A stretch of 64,000 bases of DNA from Cololabis saira (Eukaryota > Chordata > Actinopteri > Beloniformes > Belonidae), in the NCBI RefSeq assembly GCF_033807715.1, contig NC_084599.1, positions 3,906,625 to 3,970,624 on the forward strand, written 5' to 3'. The position numbers were made by a program, and so were the translations under genes. The notes beneath the pieces were generated by a model. The model ran no database searches. It was given only the letters and a program-made list of their open reading frames with translations, and was not told the DNA's origin. Shown one piece after another: positions 1 to 10,818 of the stretch. Each line of letters opens with the position of its first letter. Position 1 is the first letter of the stretch.

Positions 1-1294
1 GTTCCAACAGTCCTGGCATATCTGGTGAGGTATGGTACTCCCCTCTGCCCCTTAATGCAGTCTGACACTGCCAGATTGAGGCGATGGGCCACACAGTGCA
101 CTGTTATCAGGCCAGGGAATGAGTCTTGGAGTCTCTTACCAACTCCAGCTTTTCTCCCTAAAAGAATAATTCAAAAATAATCACTATGTCAATCTTATCA
201 AATGTTAACTAAAAGGTAAAAGCAAAAAAGAAAACTCACCAATCATTACTGCAGCTAGCGCTAGCGAAGGAGGCTAGCTTGTTGGTTGGCAGCGTCTTGT
301 CATGGATGACCCGCAGTCTGGTGTCATATAGAGTTGCAGCATCCCCAGCAGACACTTCACCCAAATGCAGCACCTTGGTTTGAACTGCAGGGCTTCCCAC
401 TTGGTTCAGTCCTAAAAAGATAAACATAAAAACAAATATTTAGTTTAAGTATATGTGGTTGAAGTAATTTTATTACACATCAATTTTATTTAATTGTACA
501 AAGTAATCTCACCTCACAACTAGACCCAATTGCTTGGTGACAGAGATGTCAGTGGTCTCATGAACCATTAATCCCCACACCTCTGCCACCAACTGGTCAT
601 CCAAAATCTGGCCCATGACCTCCACCATCTCATCAATTATATGGCTGCTGGTCTATTTGGTGTTGGCACTGACCTGGGGGCAAAATAGTAATAAGGTTGG
701 CCTACTTTATAGTAAAATAATTATGTGAAAAATGTTCAATATACAGTGACGTGATTAAATAAGAATTTACATTCAAACCATCAAAATAAGCACAGCCCAA
801 GCGCTTGCATAAGCGAATAATGGGCTCATAGCTTGTGTGGTGGGGCCACTTTTGTTTGAGGCATTCATATATTATTTTGAAGGGAGAGCTCTGTGGTCCA
901 TGTCCACCTGTGCAGCAATAGCACGCTGCAGTGTCCTCCCTAAAAATACAAACCAATTATTTCTTTTAAAAACTTTAATTTTAGTTTGTAGTAACTTTCA
1001 TAGTTGAATGTTTTTTTTTTTTGGTTTTTTTTACAGCAGGTGCTACCTTCTTTAATGCACTTCTCCTTCTCTTCTGCTGCTTTATGAAGGGCCGTCATCT
1101 CATGCCTTTTTAAAGTGTCCAGCCTGTAGTTGGTAGACGGCTGTCTAACAAGGCCAGCAGCAAGTGCCTGCTGCCTGGGGGCACAGTGCTTTTGGCACAA
1201 ATGACACATCATACCTTCTTCAGTATGCTTGAGCCAGGTAAATTGGTTCAGCCACTGTCGGTCAAACCCACTGGCTCTGTGTTTTTGAGAAGAT
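1..1294 (-). pseudogene. ZNF862-like hAT-derived gene, 5' exons, disrupted
   Basis: Five minus-strand exons fit clear AG/GT boundaries: 1047-1294, 771-939, 513-673, 240-411 and 1-157, the last running off the left edge. The first carries a TTF-type zinc-finger segment, with DRQWLNQFTWLK followed by MMCHLCQKH and a later H..H. The last carries ITVHCVAHRLNLAVSD, typical of hAT-derived ZNF862/KIAA1586-like proteins. The 240-411 and 1-157 exons join in phase (NDW to EKAGVGK). Two faults are visible. An in-frame TAG lies at complement(653..655) in the third exon. The second exon changes frame near 880, because its start and its end read sensibly in different frames. I infer a pseudogene or a decayed domesticated transposase. 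Neither the start codon nor the 3' end can be placed here. Confidence 0.6.
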
Positions 1295-1696
1295 CTGTAA
1301 AGATGAATAAAAAGTCATGTTTAAATCACGTACACGTTGGCTTTGCGTTGATATGCTCCTAATGACTTTGAAATAGAGTAACGTCACGCTCGCCTCGCCA
1401 GCTCGTCCTGTCCGGCCCCTCCCATGTATATTTGTGCACTACTTTCAGCCATGACAAAATTGCTGCATCTAGTCAGTAACATGATTTATTACTTTTTAAC
1501 TGCCTGAAACGTTAATTGTCTGCACCGTTTCACCTGCACTCTTGCTTCTCAACGTCGCAAGGTCGCTTTTTAAAGTAGTGGCTGATTTTGCCAGCCATAT
1601 CTGCAACGCTAAAACCATTAACGTTACCCTGATACCGAGGAAACATTTTTTTTAAATAAACAAGACATGCTTGGATGCAAAAGAAACAATACTTAC

Positions 1697-1790
1697 CTGT
1701 TTGAACAGCCAGGGAAAACCAGGACACCGATTTTAAATACCACTGGCGGTAAAACGCAGAAAATAATTCTCGAAATGAGTCTTCTTTTTC
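1697..1790 (-). other. Possible upstream exon of the ZNF862-like gene
   Basis: A good minus-strand donor (CAG/GTAAGT) ends an exon at 1697, just upstream of the exon that begins at 1294. No start codon in a joining frame was found, so it may be a 5' UTR exon or part of the parent hAT element. The upstream limit is a guess. Confidence 0.3.
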
Positions 1791-1974
1791 TTCTGGTGCA
1801 GTGTCGTTGAAACAGCTCCCCCACAGCAGCGTAATGCTGTAACTGCTGTTAAAATGACATCCATCCAGTCCAACGCCTGCCAGATAATAACAATTTTCAT
1901 GACGTCAGAGTTTTGAGAGCTGCAGGCGGCACGAAATTAGGCGGAGGCGGCCGCCTCCTAATTTTGAATGCAGG

Positions 1975-2097
1975 AAAAACCCTGGGTACTCTACTACACT
2001 GCATCTGGGATTGCCCTGTCATTCTGCCTTTCTGGAAAATGGTCGTGAACAATCTGAGCAACTGGTTGGGAAGTGACATACCATTATTAATTTAAAG
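1975..2097 (+). pseudogene. L1-type ORF2 C-terminal fragment
   Basis: The plus strand encodes a short run containing LHCIWDCPVILPFWKMV. It resembles the zinc-binding C-terminal end of fish L1 ORF2, and the intact L1 in this window has [16 protein letters not shown] at the same place. It is cut at both ends and stops at 2093-2095. I take it for a dead fragment. Confidence 0.55.
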
Positions 2098-2106
2098 TGG
2101 AATGAG

Positions 2107-2566
2107 TGTTTACATGATCGCGGAATTATTCTATTCGGATTTTAAATCGGAATAAACCAGCCACTTAAAAGGAAAAAATGCAGGCACTCTGGTGGCTTGA
2201 AAAAATTAAAAAACCTTTATTTGACTTGGGTTACATACTAAAAAGACACCAACGCGTGTCGGCTTGCGCCTTCCTCAGGGTCCAAAGGTTTTTTAATTTT
2301 TTCAAGCCACCAGAGTGCCTGCATTTTTTCCTTTTGAGATTACTGTTGCACCCATTGCAAGAGCACCGGTGGTTGTGGGGACACCAGCAGCGCTCCTGTT
2401 ATTCTGTTTTTTAAACCAGCCACTTACTTTGGAATTAAGTCTAATTCGGAATGGCCATTTTCATTCAGAATTAGGTGTTTACATGGTAAATTTTACTCAT
2501 TTTAAATCAGATTTAATTTTAATTCTGAATTAAAGAGGAATTAAACTTCCCATGCAAACGCACTGA
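2107..2566. mobile_element. AT-rich MITE-like element, interrupted
   Basis: The ends resemble each other in inverted orientation: GTTTACATG near 2108, and GTTTGCATG read on the minus strand near 2555. The interior is rich in AATTCGGAAT-type words. It is split by the foldback insertion at 2168-2411, which has a 15-bp target duplication. No coding content was seen. Superfamily unknown. Confidence 0.45.
2168..2411. mobile_element. Foldback insertion with 15-bp target duplication
   Basis: The 15-mer TAAACCAGCCACTTA occurs at 2153-2167 and again at 2412-2426, exactly flanking this 244-bp insert. Inside, about 50 bp at 2170-2222 (AATGCAGGCACTCTGGTGGC onward) recurs inverted at 2286-2336, forming a long hairpin stem. 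The loop has the word CAACGCGTGTCGGCTTGCG followed by a CTTCCTCAGGG motif. The length of the duplication points to LINE-machinery insertion rather than a DNA transposase, which is inference. Confidence 0.6.
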
Positions 2567-2708
2567 TTGCCTCATGAGCCTACAGTATGAATACCTCCCT
2601 CCGATTGTATTGTATCCAGCACTAAATCCATTGTATGGATATGCTCTCCAGCTATGTAACCATCAATATTCCCTCTTTACGAACAGTAACATTCACACTG
2701 TATCTTTA

Positions 2709-3225
2709 TTAGGGCCCGAGCACTTACAGTGCGAAGGCCCTATTGTATCTGTAGGAGTTCTCGTTTTGGTTTTTATCCTCGTTTTTATTTTTCTGACGAA
2801 ATGAGGGCCTTTTTTCCCCCTAAACGTGCCCCAAAAGTCACCAAATTTTGCACACAAGCCAGGCCTGGTGAAAAATTAGATATTTAATGGTTTGCATTAA
2901 TGGGCGTGGCAGAATGGCTCAACAGCGCCCCCTAGAAAACCCCACAATATGTTTTGACGTACATGCATGAAAATCGGTACACACCTGTATCATGTGGCAA
3001 CTTAAAGAAAAGTCTATTGGCACCATGGCCTAAACCCAACAGGAAGTCGGCCATTTTTAATCGTGTAATTTTGGCGCAATTTATGCCATTTCTTCGGCCG
3101 CTTCAGAGCCCGAACCGTAACGTGCACCCAGGTGTGTTATACATCAAAATGTGCGTCTCCGTCCTGCAACGACGCGCATTACTTTTCTCAGTCAAAAGCG
3201 TTACCGTGGCGACGATAGTAGAGTC
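2709..3225 (+). mobile_element. Truncated copy of the TTAGGGCCCGAGC repeat family
   Basis: It begins TTAGGGCCCGAGC and shares long blocks with the full copy at 36318-38696, including AATGGGCGTGGC, CAACAGCGCCCCCTAGAAAA and TACATCAAAATGTGCGTCTC. Homology ends near 3225, so the 3' part is missing. No real ORF. Confidence 0.7.
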
Positions 3226-3479
3226 TTGATAAACGCTGAATCTTTTCTTTTTTCCCGTCAATGACAAAACCGGCCACGCCTGTCCGCGTTGTGAGGATCT
3301 CTGGGAAATGTTGTCTGTGCTGGTGGCGATTTTATCAAGACCACTGGAAACAAGAGCGTGATTCTTTACACTAAAGTGCGTCCGGTGTTCTGTCATTTTT
3401 TGCTGCTTTGCCAAAAAATGCTCCCTAATGGTTTTCTACCTTTGTAGAGCTACAATTTTACTGTGTTTTACTCCCTAAA
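3226..3479. other. No gene recognised
   Basis: Mixed-composition sequence between two repeat fragments. The minus-strand open stretch over 3103-3414 overlaps the preceding repeat and shows no domain. Confidence 0.4.
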
Positions 3480-3912
3480 ACCACTTACTTTCCCCCCACG
3501 TGGTCCTTGTCTCTTGCCAGGCCGTCATTGTAAATAAGAATGTTCTTAATGACCTGCCTGGTTAAATAAAGGCCAATGACTGAATGAATATCAAATAAAG
3601 CGATATAATTGTTTTTTTCTCTTTATCGTATAGTGTTCACAAAGTGTAATGCAATTCATGTCATGGGTAGTGTATTTTGAAGGATCAAATACTCAACATC
3701 CCATATTATCCATTTTACATCGTGCAAGAAATTATGATTAATTGTTTTATCTTTTGTATTGTGTTTTAATGTATTTTTGTGTATTTATATAACTTTGTTT
3801 TTTTTCATCTTAGCTCCCTCCCCTTACCCCCTAGGCTACACTTGTAAATAAGAAATTTGTTCTTAAATTGCTTGCCTGGTTAAATAAAGGTTCAATAAAA
3901 AATAAAAAATAA
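3480..3912 (+). repeat. Two teleost retroelement 3' tails
   Basis: Two nearby segments end in the same polyadenylation-like tail: TTGTAAATAAGAA, then a TGCCTGGTTAAATAAAGG block. One is near 3527-3590 and the other near 3840-3905. This tail is widespread in fish genomes at the ends of retroelements. The clade cannot be assigned from these fragments. Confidence 0.5.
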
Positions 3913-4584
3913 ATGATGGACGTGGTAATCAAACTTTGAAAATCGACTGTGCGCATGCGCAGAACCACAAAGTAGCATTTCTCGGCAGGTAGCAAGCATT
4001 GGCAGAACACCGGGATGTTTGTGTTAATTATGATGAGTGTGCATGTGCTGTAGGCTTGTCTTATTTACCCCAAATTAAAGCCTCCACGAGGCTCCAAAAA
4101 CTGAACTTAAGAGCCTGTAGTTCCAAGTAAGCTCTCTACAAAAACATGTTTAACTATTAAAATAAGACTTTACAGTCACAATCGAATTAGATATGGTTCA
4201 ACTTTACAACAATCATTGAAACAATATTAATGGAGCTTTTCAACAAGCAAACGTAAAAAGGTACATTTTCAAACAAGCTTGGTTGGAACTGGTTAGTGAC
4301 GCGACGTGTTAGAAATAAGCAGTTAGCTGTTACTCACTAGTGTGTTACTCACGCAGCTCCGCGTTTCTGGAGCAGTGTCAGCCTGAAAGCGGCCCGACCC
4401 TTCACCTGCGCATGCGCCGACCCTCCACCTGCCCGAGCCTCCACTTCCACCTGCGCATGCGCCGAGCCTCCACCTGCGGCCGACGGCGCCATGACAGAGC
4501 TCCATCACTTCATCACTTTCGCGGGCTTGTGCTGCATTCACGGACCATAGGAAAAGTTCCAGTCTTCACTGGAAAACTGAAAAA
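3913..4584. promoter_or_regulatory. Gene-free stretch with NRF-1-like GCGCATGCGC palindromes
   Basis: Three copies of the palindrome GCGCATGCGC occur near 3952, 4409 and 4456, the last two inside a GC-rich 4340-4540 stretch. The palindrome matches the known NRF-1 core. No transcript or coding exon starts here that I can support, so promoter activity is speculative. Confidence 0.25.
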
Positions 4585-4725
4585 AAAAAGAATTTCGGTG
4601 CGTCCGAAATGCCATACTGAACAGTATATACTCAAAAAGTATACTTAAGTTGGGCACTACACACATCAGTAGTAGGCATTCATTCGGACGTACTACTCAG
4701 AGTGGCCACACTGGGAGGGGGTCAC
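4585..4725. mobile_element. hAT-type MITE fragment
   Basis: The word GGTGCGTCCGAAATGCCATAC, with its partner CATTCGGACGTACTAC near 4680, resembles the ends of common fish nonautonomous hAT elements. Interior words such as AGTATACTTAAG also fit. Boundaries and target duplication are not clear. Confidence 0.4.
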
Positions 4726-4849
4726 AGCAGCAGTAGCAGCGCTCTTTCCCGTTTATCCTGGCCCAAACAAGATGACATTATATGATATTACAAATGTTAT
4801 AATATTAATCTTATATAATAATGTTATTATACTTAATATTATACTTATG

Positions 4850-6609
4850 ACTGGTACTATAACTGGTACTACAACTGGTACTATAACTGGTACTACAACT
4901 GGTACTATAACTGGTACTACAACTGGTACTACAACTGGTACTATAAATGGTACTACAACTGGTACTACTGGTGCTATAACTGGTACTATAACTGGTACTA
5001 CTGGTACTATAACTGGTACTATAACTGGTACTACAACTGGTACTAAAACTGGTAATATAACTGGTACTACAACTGGTACTAAAACTGGTACTATAACTGG
5101 TACTACAACTGGTACTACAACTGGTACTACAACTGGTACTACTACTGGTACTACAACTGGTACTATAACTGGTACTACAACTGGTACTATAACTGGTACT
5201 ACAACTGGTACTATAACTGGTACTACAACTGGTACTATAACTGGTACTACAACTGGTACTATAAATGGTACTACAACTGGTACTACTGGTGCTATAACTG
5301 GTACTATAACTGGTACTACTGGTACTATAACTGGTACTATAACTGGTACTACAACTGGTACTAAAACTGGTAATATAACTGGTACTACAACTGGTACTAA
5401 AACTGGTACTATAACTGGTACTACAACTGGTACTACAACTGGTACTACAACTGGTACTACAACTGGTACTACTACTGGTACTACAACTGGTACTATAACT
5501 GGTACTACAACTGGTACTATAACTGGTACTACAACTGGTACTATAACTGGTACTACAACTGGTACTATAACTGGTACTACAACTGGTACTATAACTGGTA
5601 CTATAACTGGTACTACAACTGGTACTATAACTGGTACTATAACTGGTACTACAACTGGTACTACTGGTACTACAACTGGTACTACAACTGTTACTATAAC
5701 TGGTACTACAACTGGCACTATAACTGGTACTATAACTGGTACTATAACTGGTACTACAACTGGTACTATAACTGGTACTACAACTGGTACTATAACTGGT
5801 ACTACAACTGGTACTATAACTGGTACTATAACTGGTACTACAACTGGTACTACAACTGGTACTACAACTGGTACTACAACTGTTACTATAACTGGTACTA
5901 CAACTGGTACTATAACTGGTACTATAACTGGTACTATAACTGGTACTACAACTGGTACTACTGGTACTATAACTGGTACTACAACTGGTACTATAACTGG
6001 TACTATAACTGGTACTATAACTGGTACTAAAGCTGGTACTACAACTGGTACTACAACTGGTACTAAAACTGGTACTATAACTGGTACTAAAACTGGTACT
6101 ATAACTGGTACTAAAACTGGTACTATAACTGGTACTACTGGTACTATAACTGGTACTATAACTGGTACTATAACTGGTACTACAACTGGTACTATAACTG
6201 GTACTATAACTGGTACTAAAACTGGTACTATAACTGGTACTAAAACTGGTACTATAACTGGTACTACTGGTACTATAACTGGTACTATAACTGGTACTAC
6301 TGGTACCATAACTGGTACTATAACTGGTAGTATAACTGGTATTACTGGTACTATAACTGGTACAACTGGTACTACAACGGGTACTAATGGTACTATAAGT
6401 GGTACTACTGGTACTATAACTGATACTATAACCGGTATAACTTGTACTAGAACTGGTACTACTGGTACTACAACTGGTACTACTGGTACTATAACTGGTA
6501 CTATAACTGGTACTATAACTGGCACTACTGGTACTACAACTGGTACTACTGGTACTATAACTGATATTATAACCGGTATAACTGGTACTACAACTGGTAC
6601 TATAACTGG
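4850..6609. repeat. 12-bp satellite array, block 1
   Basis: About 1.76 kb of a 12-bp unit, ACTGGTACTATA and ACTGGTACTACA, with occasional 9-bp units (ACTGGTACT) and point variants. All units are multiples of three, so huge ORFs appear on both strands (Thr-Gly-Thr-Ile type on plus, Val-Pro-Val-Ile type on minus). They are artefacts of period. The last 300 bp (about 6320-6609) match the end of block 2, showing a higher-order repeat. Confidence 0.97.
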
Positions 6610-7206
6610 ATGGTGGCTAAGCTGTCATCCATCAGCACCATGGAGAGCTCCATCAGCACCATGGACAGCTCCATCAGGACCGTGGAGAGCTCCATCAGGA
6701 CCATGGAGAGCTCCATCAGGACCATGGAGAGCTCCATCAGGACCATGGAGAGATCCATCAGCACCATGGAGAGATCCATCAGGACCATGGAGAGATCCAT
6801 CAGGACCATGGAGAGCTCCATCAGGACCATGGAGAGCTCCATCAGGACCATGGAGAGATCCATCAGCACCATGGAGAGCTCCATCAGGACCATGGAGAGA
6901 TCCATCAGCACCATGGAGAGATCCATCAGGACCATGGAGAGATCCATCAGGACCATGGAGAGATCCATCAGGACCATTGAGAGATCCATCAGGACCATGG
7001 AGAGATCCATCAGGACCATGGAGAGCTCCATCAGGACCATGGAGAGATCCATCAGCACCATGGAGAGATCCATCAGGACCATGGAGAGATCCATCAGGAC
7101 CATGGAGAGATCCATCAGCACCATGGAGAGATCCATCAGGACCATGGAGAGATCCATCAGCACCATGGAGAGATCCATCAGGACCATGGAGAGCTCCATC
7201 AGGACC
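6610..7206. repeat. 21-bp satellite array, block 1
   Basis: About 28 copies of a 21-bp unit, roughly ATCAGGACCATGGAGAGATCC, alternating GAGAGATCC and GAGAGCTCC forms and AGGACC/AGCACC forms. The block begins with GATGGTGGCTAAGCTGTC, matching the Rex-like LINE motif MAKLSS seen on the minus strand near 55465. It ends in the same LINE's C-terminal codons. It is therefore an in-frame expansion inside LINE coding sequence. Confidence 0.95.
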
Positions 7207-7371
7207 AGCTTCGTCTCCCTCCATGCATCACTGAGAGGCAGGTCCTCCCCGCTGCCATCAGACTGTACAACCAGGCTGATCACCGTAGCAACGGACAATA
7301 ATAACAACAATAACATGTGCAATAACAACATGTGCAATATCTGTCTGTCTACCTCACACACATCCTACCTA
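7207..7371 (+). pseudogene. Rex-like LINE C-terminus and 3' UTR, module 1
   Basis: In one plus frame the segment reads [20 protein letters not shown], then YNQADH, and stops at TAA near 7299. This is the usual C-terminal end (P-C-x-T-E-R, then F/V-L-P-A-A-I-R-L-Y-N) of a Rex/jockey-like fish LINE. The remainder, with repeated ACATGTGCAAT words and CTGTCTGTC, is 3' UTR-like and runs into the next 12-bp array. Confidence 0.7.
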
Positions 7372-8166
7372 CTACATCTGGTACTACAACTGGTACTACA
7401 ACTGGTACTATAACTGTTACTATAACTGGTACTACTGGTACTATAACTGGTACTATGACTAGTACTATAACTGGTACTATGACTGGTACTAAAACTGGTA
7501 CTATTGGTACTATAACTGATATTATAGCTGGTATAACTGGTACTACAACTGGTACTACAACTGGTACTACTGGTACCACAATTGGTACTATAAGTAGTAC
7601 TACAACTGTTACTATAACTGTTACTATAACTGGTACTATAACTGGTACAACTGGTACTACAACTGGTATTACCTGTACTATAACTGGTACTAGTAGTACT
7701 ATAACTGGTACTATAACTGAAACTACAGCTGGTACTACAAGTGGTACTATATCTGGTACTATAACTGGTACTATAACTGGTACTACTGGTACCATAACTG
7801 GTACTACTGGTACTACAACTGGTAGTATAACTGGTATTACTGGTACTATAACTGGTACAACTGGTACTACAACGGGTACTAATGGTACTATAAGTGGTAC
7901 TACTGGTACTATAACTGATACTATAACCGGTATAACTTGTACTAGAACTGGTACTACTGGTACTACAACTGGTACTACTGGTACTATAACTGGTACTACT
8001 GGTACTATAACTGGTACTATAACTGGCACTACTGGTACTACAACTGGTACTACTGGTACTATAACTGATATTATAACCGGTATAACTGGTACTACAACTG
8101 GTACTATTGGTACTATAACTGATATTATAACCGGTATAACTGGTACTACAACTGGTACTATAACTG
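7372..8166. repeat. 12-bp satellite array, block 2
   Basis: A 795-bp array of ACTGGTACT-based units with a recognisable order of variants. The block at 8574-9368 has almost the same order and about the same length, offset by 1201 bp at both ends, so the two are a recent duplication. Confidence 0.95.
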
Positions 8167-8407
8167 GATGGTGGCTAAGCTGTCATCCATCAGCACCATG
8201 GACAGCTCCATCAGAACCACGGAGAGCTCCACCAGGACCATGGAGAGCTCCATCAGCACCATGGAGAGCTCCATCAGCACCATGGACAGCTCCACCAGGA
8301 CCATGGAGAGCTCCATCAGCACCATGGACAGCTCCATCAGCACCATGGAAAGCTCCATCAGGACCATGAACAGCTCCATCAGCACCATGGAGAGCTCCAT
8401 CAGGACC
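8167..8407. repeat. 21-bp satellite array, block 2
   Basis: About 11 copies of the 21-bp unit. As in blocks 1 and 3 it starts with GATGGTGGCTAAGCTGTC and ends in GACCAGCTTCGTCTCCCTCC. It is the shortest of the three blocks, so copy number changes faster than the flanks. Confidence 0.95.
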
Positions 8408-8573
8408 AGCTTCGTCTCCCTCCACGCATCACTGAGAGGCAGGTCCTCCCCGCTGCCATCAGACTGTACAACCGGGCTGATCACCGTAGCAACGGACAAT
8501 AATAACAACAATAACATGTGCAATAACAACATGTGCAATATCTGTCTGTCTACCTCACACACATCCTACCTAC
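8408..8573 (+). pseudogene. Rex-like LINE C-terminus and 3' UTR, module 2
   Basis: Nearly identical to the 7207-7371 segment, with the same [15 protein letters not shown] reading and the same ACATGTGCAAT tail. A few substitutions are visible, such as CACGCATC for CATGCATC. Confidence 0.7.
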
Positions 8574-9368
8574 TACATCTGGTACTACAACTGGTACTAC
8601 AACTGGTACTATAACTGTTGCTATAACTGGTACTACTGGTACTATAACTGGTACTATGACTAGTACTATAACTGGTACTATGACTGGTACTAAAACTGGT
8701 ACTATTGGTACTATAACTGATATTATAGCTGGTATAACTGGTACTACAACTGGTACTATAACTGGTACTACTGGTACCACAATTGGTACTATAAGTAGTA
8801 CTACAACTGTTACTATAACTGTTACTATAACTGGTACTATAACTGGTACAACTGGTACTACAACTGGTATTACCTGTACTATAACTGGTACTAGTAGTAC
8901 TATAACTGGTACTATAACTGAAACTACAGCTGGTACTACAAGTGGTACTATATCTGGTACTATAACTGGTACTATAACTGGTACTACTGGTACCATAACT
9001 GGTACTACTGGTACTACAACTGGTAGTATAACTGGTATTACTGGTACTATAACTGGTACAACTGGTACTACAACGGGTACTAATTGTACTATAAGTGGTA
9101 CTACTGGTACTATAACTGATACTATAACCGGTATAACTTGTACTAGAACTGGTACTACTGGTACTACAACTGGTAATACTGGTACTCTAACTGGTACTAC
9201 TGGTACTATAACTGGTACTATAACTGGCACTACTGGTACTACAACTGGTACTACTGGTACTATAACTGATATTATAACCGGTATAACTGGTACTACAACT
9301 GGTACTATTGGTACTATAACTGATATTATAACCGGTATAACTGGTACTACAACTGGTACTATAACTGG
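8574..9368. repeat. 12-bp satellite array, block 3
   Basis: A duplicate of the 7372-8166 block with the same variant order and scattered point changes, for example ACTGTTGCT for ACTGTTACT near 8617 and a changed unit near 8755. Confidence 0.95.
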
Positions 9369-10219
9369 ATGGTGGCTAAGCTGTCATCCATCAGCACCAT
9401 GGAGAGCTCCATAAGCACCACGGAGAGCTCCATCAGGACCATGGAGAGCTCCATCAGCACCATGGAGAGCTCCATCAGCACCATGGAAAGCTCCATCAGG
9501 ACCATGAACAGCTCCATCAGCACCATGGACAGCTCCATCAGGACCATGGAGAGCTCCATCAGGACCATGGAGAGCTCCATCAGCACCATGGAGAGATCCA
9601 TCAGGACCATGGAGAGCTCCATCAGGACCATGGAGAGATCCATCAGGACCATGGAGAGCTCCATCAGGACCATGGAGAGATCCATCAGGACCATGGAGAG
9701 CTCCATCAGGACCATGGAGAGATCCATCAGGACCATGGAGAGATCCATCAGCACCATGGAGAGATCCATCAGCACCATGAACAGCTCCATCAGCACCATG
9801 AACAGCTCCATCAGGACCATGGAGAGCTCCATCAGCACCATGAACAGCTCCATCAGCACCATGAACAGCTCCATCAGGACCATGGAGAGATCCATCAGGA
9901 CCATGGAGAGCTCCATCAGGACCATGGAGAGATCCATCAGGACCATGGAGAGATCCATCAGCACCATGGAGAGATCCATCAGCACCATGAACAGCTCCAT
10001 CAGCACCATGAACAGCTCCATCAGGACCATGGAGAGATCCATCAGGACCATGGAGAGCTCCATCAGGACCATGGAGAGATCCATCAGGACCATGGAGAGA
10101 TCCATCAGGGCCATGGAGAGATCCATCAGGACCATGGAGAGATCCATCAGGACCATGGAGAGATCCATCAGGACCATGGAGAGATCCATCAGCACCATGG
10201 AGAGCTCCATCAGGACCAG
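9369..10219. repeat. 21-bp satellite array, block 3
   Basis: About 40 units, the longest 21-bp block. It contains an internal duplication: a run with two GCACCATGAACAGCTCCATC variants appears near 9770-9860 and again near 9960-10020, so multi-unit segments have been copied within the array. Confidence 0.95.
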
Positions 10220-10392
10220 CTTCGTCTCCCTCCATGCATCACTGAGAGGCAGGTCCTCCCCGCTGCCATCAGACTGTACAACCAGGCTGATCACCGTAGC
10301 AACGGACAATAATAATAACAACAACAATAACATGTGCAATAACAACATGTGCAATATCTGTCTGTCTGTCTGTCTACCTACCTGTCCTACCT
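10220..10392 (+). pseudogene. Rex-like LINE C-terminus and 3' UTR, module 3
   Basis: Third copy of the LINE tail, with the same C-terminal codons. An expanded AATAATAACAACAACAATAA run and extra CTGT units distinguish it from modules 1 and 2. Confidence 0.7.
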
Positions 10393-10430
10393 ACTACAAC
10401 TGGTACTACAACTGGTACTACAACTGGTAC
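10393..10430. repeat. 12-bp satellite remnant left of an L2 tail
   Basis: About three ACTACAACTGGT units, cut off by the LINE 3' end that starts near 10431. The same unit resumes at 10819, so the LINE tail probably inserted into the satellite. Confidence 0.85.
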
Positions 10431-10818
10431 CCTCCCGCACCCTCCGCTCAACCTCTGCTGGACTCCTTTACACTCCCAACTCACAACTTAGCACCATGGG
10501 TGCCCGAGCTTTCAGCTGCTCGGCACCCAGACTCTGGAACTCCCTCCCCCCACACATAAAACAAATACACTCCATCACCACATTCAAAACACAACTCAAA
10601 ACCCACCTGTTCAAACTTGCCCATTCACTATAACCGGACATCACGCACTACTTCCCACCAGTTTGTTTGTCTACTGTTATATTATTTGTATTGTTGCTTG
10701 TATGGATGTTTATTGTATTTTAATTGTATTTCTTGTGTTTTTATTCTGTAAGGCACCTTGGGTGTCGTGAAAGGCGCCTCCAAATAAAATGAATTATTAT
10801 TATTATTATTATTATTAT
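10431..10818 (+). pseudogene. 5'-truncated L2/Rex1-type LINE 3' end
   Basis: The plus strand encodes RTLRSTSAGLL, then GARAFSCSAPRLWNSLPPHI, then FKTQLKTHLFKLAHSL and a stop near 10633. This is the characteristic C-terminus of L2-like fish LINEs. A 3' UTR with GGCACCTTGGGTGTCGTGAA and an (ATT)n tail at 10792-10818 follows. 12-bp satellite lies on both sides. Confidence 0.75.

Noticed and set aside
4753..7234. Very long ORFs (590 codons on minus, 820 on plus) over the 12-bp and 21-bp arrays
   Set aside because: They arise because repeat periods are multiples of three and the units lack stops. There are no domains, no codon bias and no gene signals.
6600..10354. ORFs rich in Met-Leu-Asp/Glu-Leu-Ser-Met-Val or His-Gly-Pro-Asp-Gly repeats
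   Set aside because: Shadow frames of the 21-bp satellite.
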